A stretch of 64,000 nt of DNA from Protonemura montana (GCA_947568835.1 OX387604.1:10509860-10573859); one strand, 5' to 3'. Shown: positions 1 to 14,680, counted from the stretch's first letter. The notes: generated by a model from the sequence alone, not told the origin. Made by a program: numbers and translations.

Positions 1-185
1 TAAGCAAACCCTTTAAAAATGTATGAGTAATTGTCTGATGCCAATTTATTTTTTAAACAACATACGAAACCTAATTTAGTTGATCCTATTAAACCTAATC
101 AAAAATTTGCCAGATAGTTTCATAAATGAACATTACAGATCTGTTTTTTATTACATGTAAAGTTTATTAGGAATGTGTTTTTCAG

Positions 186-3100
186 ATTTTGGTTTCAACC
201 AGTAGGACTGTCTCTTGGAATTAAAAAAGCTACTTCCAAAAAGGCCCGTCCAAACAGAGTGCTAGAAAATGCATACCATTCCGGGAATCGAAAAATGCCC
301 CACAAACAGGTACCTGGACTAAATGCATAGTCTAATTATGCATACGTCATTGTTAGTGCTGTGCATTCTCGTACGCACTCGCTCAGTTTCAGCATTACAT
401 TTCCAATTAGTCAGAGTCTTAGTGCTAATGCTGTTAAAAATATTAATACATACTATAGCAATTGTTGAAATTAGCATTAACAAAGATTAAACCAGTACCT
501 CTCAAAAGCAAGTAGTCTGCAAGAAATAACTCGATTATATTTACTGAAATAACGCTCGATATTACCGACCACCATTTTTGTCATTCAAGTTGTCTGAAAC
601 GTATAAAGTAGTTGCCATTTTTCACAATTTTAGCAAAACATTTCTCCTGAGACTGACTTGTTGGAAGCCTAATGGTCTCAGACTGCATGTCAATCAATTG
701 GTTCAATTTTATTCTTTGTAGAGCCAGTGCTTAAAGCCTATGCTAATATATGACTTGGGAGACTTTTAATGGGCTGAAATTTCTTTTAGTCATTTAACAG
801 CATAGATAATGAAAAATAATACAGTGTCGTACTGTCAAATGATGAGTTACCAATTATTTTTAGAGCAGAAAAGATCCACAAACAATTAATCTTTGTAACC
901 ACTTTCCAGATTATTGGTCTAGCTAAACAGTTGGACTGGTCAGAACGACAAGTAGAGCGTTGGCTACGGCGTAGAAAATGCCAGGAAACACCTACTACAC
1001 TAGCCAAGTTTTGTAATGCAAGGTAAATTATCAATATAAATTACACCATTTGGTAAGTGCAATAAGTTGATTTTTCATCACTCATTTTATGCATTAAGAA
1101 ATTTTGAAATTAAAATAACAATCCTTTCCCTAATGCAACTTGTTCAAGCTGGCGATGTCTATGCTACACCGGCTTGTTTCTCTATGGATTCTTCTGCTTG
1201 TGGGATAAACCTTGGTTTTGGAACATAAATGAGTGCTACGAAGATTATCCTCACCATGCTGTTACCAATGACTGCTGGTGGTATTATTGTAATTCAATTG
1301 GTAAGTTCCGTCAAAATGTTTCTAGAACAGTAGTGCTCAACCTGTTTTTATTTTAAACCTAAAAATGGAACAGGCAATTTTTAAAATGAGACTGTATGTT
1401 ACATAGTCTTTTATTAGGTATACTGAACAAAAATATGAGTGCGTGATGTGTTTTACGGTATTGCTGTGTGTTGAAGAGGTTTGCTGCCCTAAAAGGGCCT
1501 AAAGTCTCAAAGTTTCGACGAGGCACGGCTCGTCATCTTCCGGAGAATCTTCATCTTCTCCTGAAGATGACGAGCTGTGCCTCTTCGAAACTTTGAGACT
1601 TCAGGCCCTTTTTAGGGCCACAAACCTCTTCAACACAGAGCATTACCGTAAAACACATCTCAACATCATACCACGGCTCTGAAAAAAATCACGCAACCAA
1701 AAATATGTGTGCACATCAACGTTGCCTTGGTTGGAATAGGTATTTTTTCTCAAAGATTCACCTTTTTTATTTTCTAACAAAAGAAATCCATGCCAAAAAT
1801 ATGTATTTGCAATAAAATAATTCAGAGGAGGGCCCCACAAATTGGGCCGCAGGTTGAATAGGAACCACTGCGTTGAGCAAAAGTCTAAGCATCAACTACC
1901 CTCTCCACCTCATTGAAAGAAAGCCATTTCATCAATCCCTGGCTGCTATTTTAACAGAAAGCTCAAACTTTGCACATATAATTTGAGCCTGGTAGGATAC
2001 AAAATTCTTATTTTGAACACATATCTGTAAAATATTTTTATTCTTGACCTCTAAAAATCTGAATCAGAATAAACATTTTAAACAACCTCTTAAAATTGTT
2101 CAGCGGAGACGGCAAGCTACAAGCTACACGTATTGTCTGTTTCCGTCGATTACGAGAGCAATCGAATCCTAGAATGAAAGTTTTGAAAAGAATTAACTCT
2201 CCAATGAAATCAATCAATATTTCTTTGGATAAAATTGTGTTTTTTAATGTTTAGATTGTGATGTCTGGCCAAGACGATGTTGTATGCTTCCTAATCATGG
2301 AAACTCGAGTACAATTGTTAACTAATTTGTTTTGTCATTTACAGCATTCTATTTTTCCCTGACATTCCGCCAATTTATGGACACCAGGCATAAATACTTT
2401 TGGCCAATCTTACTTCACAATCTGGTGACTATTTGTTTGATAAGTTTTTCATGGATTTGTAATTTCCATCGGATTGGAACGACTGCTTTGCTCTTGCACA
2501 GCAGCTCTGATGTTTTACTAGAGGTGGGTTTTTTTTAATTGTTCATAACTTGAGAAACAGTTTTATCATGTTTAGCCAGTCCAGCGTTAAAACCCATGAT
2601 AAAGTAACTGGTACCTAGTACCGAAGCACCGCAAATATTAAAAAAAGTATACAATTTTTTGCTGTTGTGCATTCTATTCTCATTTTGAAAATATAAATCT
2701 GTAAAATAATAAATATAACTAATCTGTTTAATCGATATTCTTTAGTTATATTTTTATCTTGGAATTGATCTCATCATGCTTAACGCTTACGCGATAAAAC
2801 TGGTTCTCTACTTTAATCTATGAAGTCACAAAAATTGCAATGCATCGAGTGAATTAAATTGCATTAATTTTTTTGCGTTAAAATTGAATTGCTAATTTTA
2901 GACTATCTTCTTTGCAGGCATCGAAATTGGTCAAGTTTTGCCAATATCAAAGGATCTCCAGTTTGCTATTTGTTGCCTTCACAGTCACATGGGTTTTGAC
3001 TCGTTGTGTCAGTTTTCCATTCCAAATACTACACAGGTTTGAAAACTGTTTTAATAATCATTGCCTAATATTAATTAATTGAAAACAAATTATTTCCATA

Positions 3101-3517
3101 TTATTTTGTTCCAGCACGTTTTTTCTTGCGCCTCAAAAGATTTCCATTTTCCCTGGATACTACATATTTAATGGATTGCTTCAATTGTTGATGGGCTTGC
3201 ATTTGTTCTGGACATATGTGATTTTTAAGGCAGCATTCAAAGTATTTTTTGCCACAAAGGTAAACATGCCATGTGCTATCCAAATAATAACATACTGTTC
3301 CTTAGCAATCAATTTTTAGCAGAATTCATTGTTTAATATTTTTGCAAAGTCATTAATTAAAATTACATGAAAGCATCTAACGATTTATTTAAAATTGTTT
3401 CAGACTGAATATTTAGCCCTTCACAAGCACAGCCCATCAAGTGATGACTTGGACGATCCATCAAATTCTCCTCATGCCACCCCAAAACGGCACAAATTAA
3501 AGGCCTGTGAGAAATAA
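186..3517 (+). CDS. CERS: Ceramide synthase, homeobox-like plus TLC domain (5' end outside window)
   Basis: Ceramide synthases N-acylate sphingoid bases with acyl-CoA in the ER membrane. Seven exons are visible: 186-309, 910-1022, 1149-1300, 2345-2523, 2918-3036, 3115-3259 and 3404-3517 (stop TAA). They have GT-AG borders, phases that agree throughout, and give 314 residues. The first two encode the truncated homeodomain typical of CERS2-6 (ARPNRVLE, then LAKQLDWSERQVERWLRRR). The rest is a multi-spanning TLC domain with the Lag1p motif around HNLVTICLISFSW and RIGTTALLLHSSSDVLLE, and an acidic serine-rich tail (SSDDLDDPS). The N-terminal membrane segment must lie upstream of the window or in an unseen exon before 186. 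Two normally conserved motif residues differ: the usual HH is HN and the usual HD is HS. It is closest by eye to CERS5/6. Confidence 0.9.
1445..1661. repeat. Long imperfect inverted repeat (foldback, about 97-bp arms) in a CERS intron
   Basis: Left arm 1445-1540 and right arm 1563-1661 are near-complete reverse complements with a few mismatches and one indel. They share GATGTGTTTTACGGTA, CTCAAAGTTTCG and GCTCGTCATCTTC. The 22-nt centre itself contains GGAGAA opposite TTCTCC, so the whole unit can fold into one stem. It lies in the intron between the exons ending at 1300 and starting at 2345. I see no clear target duplication or coding content. It may be a foldback MITE or a source of hairpin RNA. 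Confidence 0.85.
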
Positions 3518-3625
3518 TGCAACAAAATTCTATTTGTACTACAGCTATAAATCAAATTTACTTGTTTAAACGTGTTGCTCATTTAAAGGAATATGAACAA
3601 TGTTATATTTTACTATATAGAGTTG

Positions 3626-3631
3626 AATAAA
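3626..3631 (+). promoter_or_regulatory. Polyadenylation signal AATAAA of the ceramide synthase gene
   Basis: A canonical AATAAA hexamer lies 109 bases after the TAA stop and is the first one downstream, so this gene probably has a short 3' UTR. Confidence 0.6.
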
Positions 3632-3639
3632 ACGGTTTG

Positions 3640-4460
3640 TTAACGTTTTAAATTAAATGAGTCGTTTCAGTGCTAAAGTGACCCAATCAACTAAGAAACA
3701 GAGTATTTGCCATAAACATACCTTGAAAGTTCTGCTAAAATGAACATACTCACTCTAGGCATTTTATTGTTGGCATATTGTATTAAGCTTTTGAATAGGT
3801 ACTGATTGAGCTGGTACACTCTTTAATTGTTGTTTACATGTCTAAAATACTTCGGAATAATCACTGGAAATACAAAAAATTGGGCCACTTTATCACTCGA
3901 TGCCTTAATTTTATTGGTAAAGATCTTGACCTATTAGATTATAATGTAACAATCTAGTGCATAGGTTAGTGACTAAGTAAAACTTTAATGTATATGCCTT
4001 AGGAGAAGAAGGGAAATCGCCAAAAGAGTTCATTCTTTGGAAAAATTTTGTTTTTGACCAAAATAAAACAGGACCTGGCTGCAATTTTGATGCTTTTTGA
4101 AAGCTCACACAAGCTCCAGTACCATTTTACTTTTTTTTCCAACTACATACAAATATTTTGTAGGGATTAATTCAAGAAAAATCAAATGCTGGAAAAGGTC
4201 TTTGTTGGGGGCTTCACTATTGGCTATGGTTACCAATAGTCAAGTTACCAATAGATGGAAGAAAGAAACAACTTCTCGAGGCAGTGACCCATTTCACTCG
4301 CGTGATTGCGGCAAAAGCCGAAAGGCCGTACCTGGTATTTAGTTTTTACGGAAAGGTAAGAACCGGGTTTGGTAAAAAATGAGAGAGATGCTCATTTTGC
4401 TCTAATGCAATTTCCGTTTCGGGAGATCGTGGTCTAGAAATGTTACGTTTAAATGGCGCG
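3640..4460. other. Intergenic spacer between CERS and GMPR
   Basis: AT-rich sequence with no convincing exon. Short open frames on both strands lack codon bias or recognisable motifs. Confidence 0.5.
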
Positions 4461-4467
4461 CGATTAG

Positions 4468-4480
4468 CAGCCATCTTGGC
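4468..4480 (+). promoter_or_regulatory. YY1-like promoter motif upstream of GMPR
   Basis: CAGCCATCTTGGC matches the YY1-type core CCATCTTG, here in the orientation often found just downstream of transcription starts of housekeeping genes. It lies about 120 bases before the GMPR start codon in a locally GC-richer stretch (GGCGCGCG at 4455-4462). Its role is inferred from position and motif only. Confidence 0.35.
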
Positions 4481-4600
4481 ACAAATTGCGCACAGCTGGG
4501 CTGAACCGTGTGCACGCTTCTGGTAGTTCTTGTAATATCCCTATGCCCTCGGAAAGTGTAGTTTGTAGGTTTTCCTTCCAAGCGCGACGAGGCTCCCAAA

Positions 4601-6683
<2,083 letters not shown>

Positions 6684-8990
6684 TTTACTATTAGAGTGAT
6701 TGTGTCACTTCAGTTCACAATTTTATTGTTGTTGCTAAGAGCTTAAAAATGTTGTCAAGTATTATATTTATTAATTTATTATATTAAGAATCTTGCAAAT
6801 ATGAGTGTTAACATTTATGGTTTGTCACTAGCTGTATACAATTATATGGCTGTAGACTTGTATGTTTTCAAATTACTGAGTAATTATGGAGTGAATCAAA
6901 TTTGGATTTGGTTATAAAAACTAGATTGACCCTTGCACTCAAAATATTTGCTTTGGATTGAATTGTGACGAAGCTATTAATTTCTCCATTCTTTGCCTTA
7001 TGAACATTTCAATGCTAGTAGCAATCGGTGGCTGAATTTTTTTTTTCCGATGTAGTTCTTTAACATTTTCCATGAAAACAGAGTTCCTTTCATTAAATCA
7101 ACAGGAGTACAAAATAGTCACAAACTACTAACTATGATCTTGCCAGCAGAATACTCCCAATTGGAATTGAGAGACTTAAGTAACATTTAGATCCAAACCC
7201 CTTAATTATTGAGTGCTGATCCTGCTAGCTTCTGTAGCACTAGCCACTTTTCTTGATTCATGCATTCTGATGGACCTTAAGTCAAAACTAGCTTTGATTG
7301 CTACTTGCACTGCTTCACATTCAAATATTGAAAATGGTGTGGTTTATTTTTAACATTAAATCATTGCCAATTATGGTTATTTGATAATAGTCATGTTAGT
7401 CCATAAAGTATTTTATAAATTAGAGTATTATCTCAGTCTAGTCTCTATCTAGTCCCAAAACCAAACTGTCCTGTCGTATTAATTTTTAAACTGTGCCTGA
7501 CCTAAAGAGAGATTTTAACTTGTGTGCTGTAGCTAACGTGGGTTTCACATAAATATATTGATTTTTGCTAGGTAAGTGTTTTTTTCCTAAAAAAAAAAAG
7601 GTACTTGGTTCTCATAGTAGATGACTTTAGTGGTGGTGCAGGTAATTTGTGCGTTGTCAAACCAATTTGGTATGCCGTTGGTGTAGACGCTAGCTGTGAA
7701 AAACAAGAAACAATTTCGGGTTGTCTTGCAAATGATGGATAGAAAAGCTACTAGTTTTATCAAAACATGATAAAATGCTCAGGGTAATTGCTTTTGCATT
7801 TTTCCCCAAATACATTGAGAGATTAACTTTGGTGTGCCTACTTTGATAACCTAGTTTAATTCATTGCTACTGGTCTTGAACCAAACACATTGTACCTAGC
7901 TCTGTTAAGATCTATGTAGTATTAGCTAAACTGCTATATTCTCACTGCAAATTACGCACAATTGGTTGTATTGAAATTGATGACTGTTATTAAAATTGTC
8001 CCTCAGAAGATGTTTTAATGATTGAAAAATGATAGACAGGAGGGTCGAATCCTGAGTCAATTATCTGCTGTGTATGATAAAAGAAAAGTCTAATTCGGAT
8101 TTATCAATTACTTGATTCGTCTTACCAAGGTTTGTTATTTTGCAGGTCAAATAAACATGCATTCTCAAAAATTGTGTTTGTTTTTTCTGTACGAATCCTT
8201 TGCTGGTTGGTCGTTCAAGGATTTTGATATATACTTGCTATCGAACATATTTTTGGATGAAGATATTTGTGTGAGATGCTGCTTCAAATTGGGTTATCTT
8301 TTGTCGGGGCATGATTGGGCCAAATGTCGGCAATTAGTTTTCCTTTCATGCTGCTGTGGGGGCACCAAAGTGGCATGGTATAGGTCATTACAATAATGTC
8401 CAATCAATTGCTGTCATTAATTCAGAGTTTCTGGTTGTGTAGTGTAATCCATATCTGCCGGTCTTTTAATTTAACAAGTGGAGGGCTTAAAATTTAAAAT
8501 AAAGGTAAATATAGGTAAATCGTTTACGGGTAGCAATTGCTACACGTAATGCTACATGAAGTAGCATTAATTGGACCGAGTATGTCTGTGGGATACCTAT
8601 TTTTCTCCTCTGCCAAGTGTGGGTGATAAAATAAAAATAGACAAACATTAAAGTCGGTATTTGAGTATGCCACATTGTCATGCTTATTAGAATGCGCTGC
8701 CAAAAGTGCACAAGTTCAATTACATCGACGTATAATTTCATCCATGATACTACTGATTTCCAGTTTTCAAGCATGCTGTGGAATGGCGCGAATGATAATC
8801 GACGTCGACATTCTTTTACTATTTCATTTAAAACGATACTAATGACTTAGTGAGTATCGGTGTGTGTTCTCCTGATATTTTTAAAATAAAATTAATCATG
8901 CTGTTTCTGCTTTGCTACTTTTTCTTGGCATGCGATTTACCAATTTTCATAGTTTTACGTTTCTCAATCATTTTAAATATTTGAATTTTT
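6684..8990. other. Long intergenic region downstream of GMPR
   Basis: About 2.3 kb of AT-rich DNA with no exon I can support. Short open frames, including a 94-codon one at 8112-8396, have no recognisable motif. The first few hundred bases are presumably the GMPR 3' UTR. Confidence 0.5.
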
Positions 8991-9186
8991 AATGGAGCGT
9001 TCGGTATCCAACAGCTCCCTGCCGGACAAATTCGGCTCTATGCAACAATGGAAACATCTGCAGCAAGGTGATTTTGTACGGAAAGCAGATAACCTCATAG
9101 GGAGTTTCCGGTGTGTTATTTTACTTTATTTATTACATATATTGTAGTTTTTGAACGAAGATTTTGTTATCAATCACACTGATAAA

Positions 9187-12100
9187 ATGTCTGAAAGTGA
9201 AACTGACGCGAAAACTGAGTCGGAACTGCCGAAGGTGTCCAAGTCCACATCGTTAACCAAGAAGATGACCGATTCGAAGGCGAAGCAAAGTACTGCTTCC
9301 ATGGCAAATGATCTTACTGAACCCAAGACGGAATCGAAGACTAAAACGTTTTCTGAGTCTCAGATCGGGAATAATACCGCTTCGAAAACAAAAAGGCTAG
9401 GTGGTTCGATGAATAAGGTGACAGCATCTTTAAGTGTGGAGGTTTCGGACGAAAAGGAAACTACTGATTCTGATGCCAAGAATTTGTCTACCTCGGCAAA
9501 TAAGATTTTGTCCGATTCAAAAACCAATGCGATTGCTAGCTCGACGGCATTGAAGGAGCAAACTAATTCTGGTAAGCTCAGGCCCGATTCAAATATTGAA
9601 GACAAAACTTATGAGCTGCGTACCTCCGCAGTCACAGTGGTCACCTCTGAACCTAATAATCTGCCTACTTCGGAAACCAAGCAATCGATTGAATCAGCAA
9701 CCAAGATACGGTATGGTTCTGAAACCAAAGACATGAATGGTTCGACGATAATGCAAACGAAAGACACAAAACCAAAGGTGGTGATCCATGCAAAAATAGA
9801 CAAAAAGTTGGCTAATTCAAAATCAAATGGGCAAGCCAACGAGAAAAGGAAAAGAGGGTCTGATTCGAAAGGGAAGAGAGGGTCTGATTCTAAAGAGAAG
9901 AAAGGGTCTGATTCGAAAGGGAAGAAAGGGTCCGATTCTAAAGAGAAGAGAGGGTCTGATTCGAAAGGGAAGAAAGGGTCTGATTCGAAAGAGAAGAGAG
10001 GGTCTGATTCGAAAGGGAAGAAAGGGTCTGATTCGAAAGATAAGAGAGGGTCTGATTCAAAAGAGAAGAGAAGGTCTGATTCGAAAGGGAAGAGAGGGTC
10101 TGATTCGAAGGAGAAGAGAGGGTCTGATTCGAAAGGGAAGAAAGGGTCTGATTCGAAAGAGAAGAAAGGGTCTGCTACGAGAAGTAAGTCTGATTTGAAA
10201 GGTAAGAAGACTGAGTCAAAAACGAGGGAAAAGTCTGAGCCGAAAAAGAAAAAAACGGCAGAGTCGAAAAAGGACCAGCTGGCTGACACCAAATCTAAGA
10301 AAACGCCTCCATCCAAAACAAATAAGTTGATAGAAACGAAGACCAAGAAGTTACCTGATTCTGAAAAAAAGGCACCCGAATCTAAAGCCAATGAAACTGC
10401 CGGTTCATCTGCAAAGAAGAATGGCATGGCCGATGCTAAGGTGAGATCTGAATTTCTCAAACTGTCCGCATGCTTTGACAGCACCTTACTACCCACATAC
10501 ATTGTTTTTACTTTTGTTTGGTTGTGATGCTAAAGTGATCCATTAACCAGTGTTCTGTTTCTACTGTTCTCGTACTCTACATGATCTTCATGAGCAAACC
10601 CAATCTTTTACCTCTTCATGCTCTTTTGTAATATGTGATTTGGCCATGCTTTTCGTTTCCGGGAGTGGACTCTGGCCCATGCTTATTATCCATTTTTCCT
10701 AGTAGGTATTTTATGCCTATAATAACTAAATGTTAGATTCCTATAAATCTAGAGCAGCTGGGATATGGGTGGCATATTAAATTAAAGATACGAGCGACAA
10801 GTTTATTTACGATAGCTGACTTGCACGCGATAAACTTTTAGACAGATTACGAAAATTGATGTACCATGTCTGTCATGGTAATTTTTAGAGCAGGCATCCT
10901 TAATCATAAAGTATTTTCGTCAGAGGCCAATATAGTGCATTATATCAAGCTGAGATTGTGTGATTGGTCTGACATAAACGAATACCGGATTTCTCAAGGA
11001 ATTTGTATCCACCCCTCGTAGGTTTCGATCGCTGCTCGCTGCTCGCTTATAGTCATTTGACAATCAGATTAACGTAGAATCTCAAAGTGTGCAGTTCCTA
11101 GTTCCTAGTATCCAGTGCAGCATGAAGGAACTTTATTTAGGTTCAGGATATCATATATGAGATTGGATCAATGCAAGTTAAAAGGTATATCAAAAGTAAA
11201 TTTAATTAGTGGTGGTATGATGTAGAACGTGACTGGCGTCCATAAGCATACGAACGACAGTAAATTATAAGAAATGTCGAAACTGGAAACGTTAAAATTG
11301 TGTTTTGTGATTACTCGACGCTATTATTCCAGAGGATTTACGTTTAGCACTGCAATCCTTATTCGTTTTATGCTGTCAACGACGGTTAAACTTATAGCCA
11401 ATTAGTTATAATTTGAAGGTTCACTAACAGTTTTTTTTTGTTTTGTGTGAAGATAGGTATGAAGGAAACTCAAACTAGCAATAACGACCTAATTAGCTCG
11501 ACACATGACTTGTAATATATCGCTCAGTAGATTACATTGGTCTTAACTACATGCAACAACCTAACTACAACTATATGCTTGTCAAAATATAACGATTTGG
11601 AAGGTATAGATGTATAAACAATTTATTGAGGCACTAAACGCAACTTTTCTTATCAAAGTTATGCCCAACGATGAATGATGAACATTCGTGTTTGCAGAGG
11701 ACCGGAACCTTCGGTTCTACAACATGCTATTCTGTTGAAAAAACACCTGTTCGGTGATCCGTGATCGGTGATCGGTAATCGGTGATTTGGTTGTATGCTG
11801 GGTGTGTTTTAGGGATCTACAACGGTAAGAGAGGTGTCCTCCACTTCTGGCTCGTCTGGAGAGAGCAATGATTCCAGCTCCGACTCTAGCGATGAAACAT
11901 CTTCAAGTGAGAGCTCGAATGAAGACGTTAATAAGACTCCCATGGTGAAACAGAATGCAAGGCCATTCAATGTCGGCGAGAAAAGATGTGAAGGCAAAGT
12001 CAGTCAAGTGCCCGGGTAAAGCAAATAGAACCAGGCATTTCAGATTTTTTTACGCAGATATTTTAGAAACTTGTCTACAGTTTTAAATATGTGGTTTCTT

Positions 12101-13275
12101 TGTAACATGTAGTATTTTTCAGCCCTGGAACTTACACCACTGATGTTACTCGGAAACATATGGAGTTTAACTACTGCTTCAATGGGAAGAAAACCATGGT
12201 ACCTGCCGTTGAGATCAAATGTACGGAAAATAACACGGATAGATGTAATGTTTGCGGAACGATGCCTCTTGGAGATTACTGGCACTTCAGTCACGTCGAG
12301 TTCATGTGCAGAGAGTGCATGGAGAAGATTAGTAGCCGAAAAATGCATCCAACCAAGCGTCTCAAGATCCAGGCCTTCAGGGTAAGATTTTCTTAAAAGA
12401 CATGATATCCTTAAATGACACGAAAAGTTCTAAATGAGTATGATTTCGCTATGATGAATGATCTTAACAAATGCAACAAATCTAAAAATCTTATCCAAAA
12501 ATAAGTATTTTTCTCGAAAGCTTACATATATAAATCTAACATCATATATTTTTCTTCTGATGACTCAACGTATTCAGATTGATGCCATTGGCACTAACCA
12601 CATCTCAATGTCGTATTCTCCTCGTGACCTTACACATAACACTTTCGATTCAACAATGATGCACACTATATGCTCACGTCTTATTGCTCTTACATACAGC
12701 AAATGATGTAAGAGTACTTTCAAAATTATGACTCATCCACAAAGACTGGCTATCGACATACCACCAAATCGTCCGCTAATGAATTGTCCATCCTCAAAAC
12801 TCCTGTTGTAATGGTCATGGTCAATCTTAGTAAGGAGGGAGGTGGGGTGCTTGCCACTTCTCTTGCTAAATCCAACCTTGAAGCATGTAATTGTGTAACC
12901 CTATGTTTCAACCAATGACATTGAGTATACGTAATTATAAAACACTATGCAATCGAAAAGCTACCAAGTCCTCATTCTAAAATAATGTACAACGAAGTTT
13001 TAAATATTTAATACAATCTACATTTTCATTTTCGAGTATACAGTAACTAATTTTGATTTTAGGAACAAAAACTAAAACGCACGGTTTCCTCCGTCCGTCA
13101 AAAATGGCCACAACCCTGCAGCAAACATGACTGACGGTATTTTTGATTCCAGAAAATTCGGGATTGCTCGGCCATTCACCGTCATGAAGGTACCCGCGCG
13201 AAAATAATGCTCACTGACCAGAGACAAATTAAAAAGCTCCAGGTGAAGGAAGCCTATCTCACCCAATACTACTGA
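9187..13275 (+). CDS. Unrecognised protein with lysine/serine repeat tract and GATA-like C2-C2 zinc finger
   Basis: I do not recognise this gene. Proposed exons are 9187-10440, 11813-12015, 12123-12381 and 13153-13275 (TGA), phase-consistent, giving 612 residues. Residues 1-418 are low complexity, rich in K, S, T and E, with an eight-residue tandem repeat (KGKKGSDS type) at about 219-329. Exon 2 is a serine/acidic stretch (GESNDSSSDSSDE). Exon 3 carries CNVC, 17 residues, then CREC, the exact C-x2-C-x17-C-x2-C spacing of GATA-type fingers. The basic tail ends LQVKEAYLTQYY. A nuclear or chromatin role is inferred from composition. The start is uncertain: ATG 9187 is conservative, but an ATG at 8991 opens a 40-codon frame that could splice from about 9084 to AG at 9159. 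An alternative last exon at 13063 would end at a stop at 13132-13134. Confidence 0.7.
9841..10173 (+). repeat. 24-bp coding minisatellite (eight-residue repeat, about 13.5 copies)
   Basis: The tandem unit is AAAGGGAAGAGAGGGTCTGA plus TTCG with small variants, translated as KGK(K/R)GSDS. Units mostly alternate G and E after SDSK, so a 16-residue (48-bp) higher-order period is visible. All copies stay in frame. Because of the composition, the minus strand and another forward frame also remain open here; those are shadows. Confidence 0.9.
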
Positions 13276-14640
13276 TAAACTGGTGGTATCTTGAAATAAA
13301 AATTATTTGTGAATTTTTCTATCAACAAAATAAAGCTTGATGTGGAGGTAAAATGAAACTCGAATTATTTAGTAGCATAATTTGTATTGATAGAGTTAAA
13401 AATATAATGGAAAAAAAAGAGAAGGTAGAAAACAAAGCCAGGAAAAGAAAATGTTACAATTATTACGTCTTTTTTCTAGTTGCAATGACAAAACCGTTAC
13501 AACACAGTTGTTTTTCGTGGCAAGGTACGGTTGCTAAAAACCAGTAACTAATTATATTTCGTCATTAGTCATTTATTTATTTATTCATTTCAAACCCAGG
13601 ACAATTACATGAGTAACTGTATAGGTTCCGTCAGTTGTCTAGCCTAGAAAAAGTATTATTTGCTGTTATTAAGAGCTAGGTGATGAGATAGTCACGTGGT
13701 CACGTAAATATACGTGATAGTGACAGTAATTTTAGGGAAAAAAACATTTTTCATACCAACCATTCACTGACTTCTTCTCAAAAACAAACAATTTAATTAA
13801 TTCGCGTTGCTAAGATGTGAGTTCAGCACATGTTTGAAAAATCCCCTCCCTGTTTCTAGTACCATACTTTTGACAGCTGCTGTCACAGTGCAGCGGAGCA
13901 CATCTTTGACTTGACTTGACGTGCTTTGCTTCGTGTCGTCCGCATTTGTCTGAATGGGACGTGCTGAGATAGGGTTTAGTGACCAAGGGAAGTGAATGCT
14001 GATTACGATGTCTGAAAAGACGTATCTGCTGCAACTCGAACGGTTTAAGCGCCTTCCTATTTTGCCAACGCTTTAAATTTACTGAAATTTGTGTGTTGTA
14101 CTTAAATTCAGAATGGATCTTGCAGGACAATTTTAAGACGTGTAACCTAAAAATCTTCAAATTTCCACCATATTCTAGTGTCATCGTGTATCTTAGGGAA
14201 AACATCCAAAGTGAAAAATAAATTTAAGCATTTTACTTGAGTGCGTGTGTATGTGTGTTTATTGTTAAGCATGGATATAACTTCCTTTTAAAGGAAGGTA
14301 GGTACTAATTTAACACTATCAACATCCCAGTCCACGCTACAATACTTGTTTGCTAAGCGGTAGCATAGGCAGTAGCCTTTGACATTGAACCTGATCATAG
14401 AATTCACTAATCCTTTTGTTATTTGCATGGTTTAAATTATTCTGGCATGTTTACATTGACGTGGCTCCCTTGAATCTAACGCCTGGTAGTATTTCGTACA
14501 TTAATGCAGATTTCACATTAAAGTATTATTAAACTCAAAGTGATCAGTGAACCAATACTAGTCATGCATGTACAAAATTTCTTTATAGTTTATACCCTGT
14601 TTAAATGTTCTTAACAAATTTTCTCTTGTTTACTTTTGCA
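13276..14640. other. Intergenic region upstream of the sugar-transporter gene
   Basis: No supported exon. A 131-codon minus-strand frame at 13810-14205 lacks motifs and is probably chance. 14641-14680 is the end of a 5' UTR exon after an acceptor TTTTGCAG. Confidence 0.5.
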
Positions 14641-14680
14641 GATGAATATCTTCTTGTAGAAAGTCAACGGCTAGTGGAAA

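Noticed and set aside
8112..8396. 94-codon plus-strand open frame downstream of GMPR
   Set aside because: Random-looking Cys/Phe-rich translation, no motif and no conserved splice context.
9841..10173. CRISPR-like regularity
   Set aside because: Units are contiguous 24-bp coding repeats without unique spacers, in a eukaryotic gene.
9827..10198. 123-codon second forward frame through the same tract
   Set aside because: A frame-shifted reading of the 24-bp tandem repeat, not an independent gene.
9609..10502. 297-codon minus-strand frame opposite the repeat-rich gene
   Set aside because: It is the antisense of the K/S/D repeat tract (FESDPLF-type repeats), open only because of codon composition; it has no splice or motif support.
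13810..14205. 131-codon minus-strand open frame
   Set aside because: No recognisable motif or biased codon use, and no partner exon. Probably chance.
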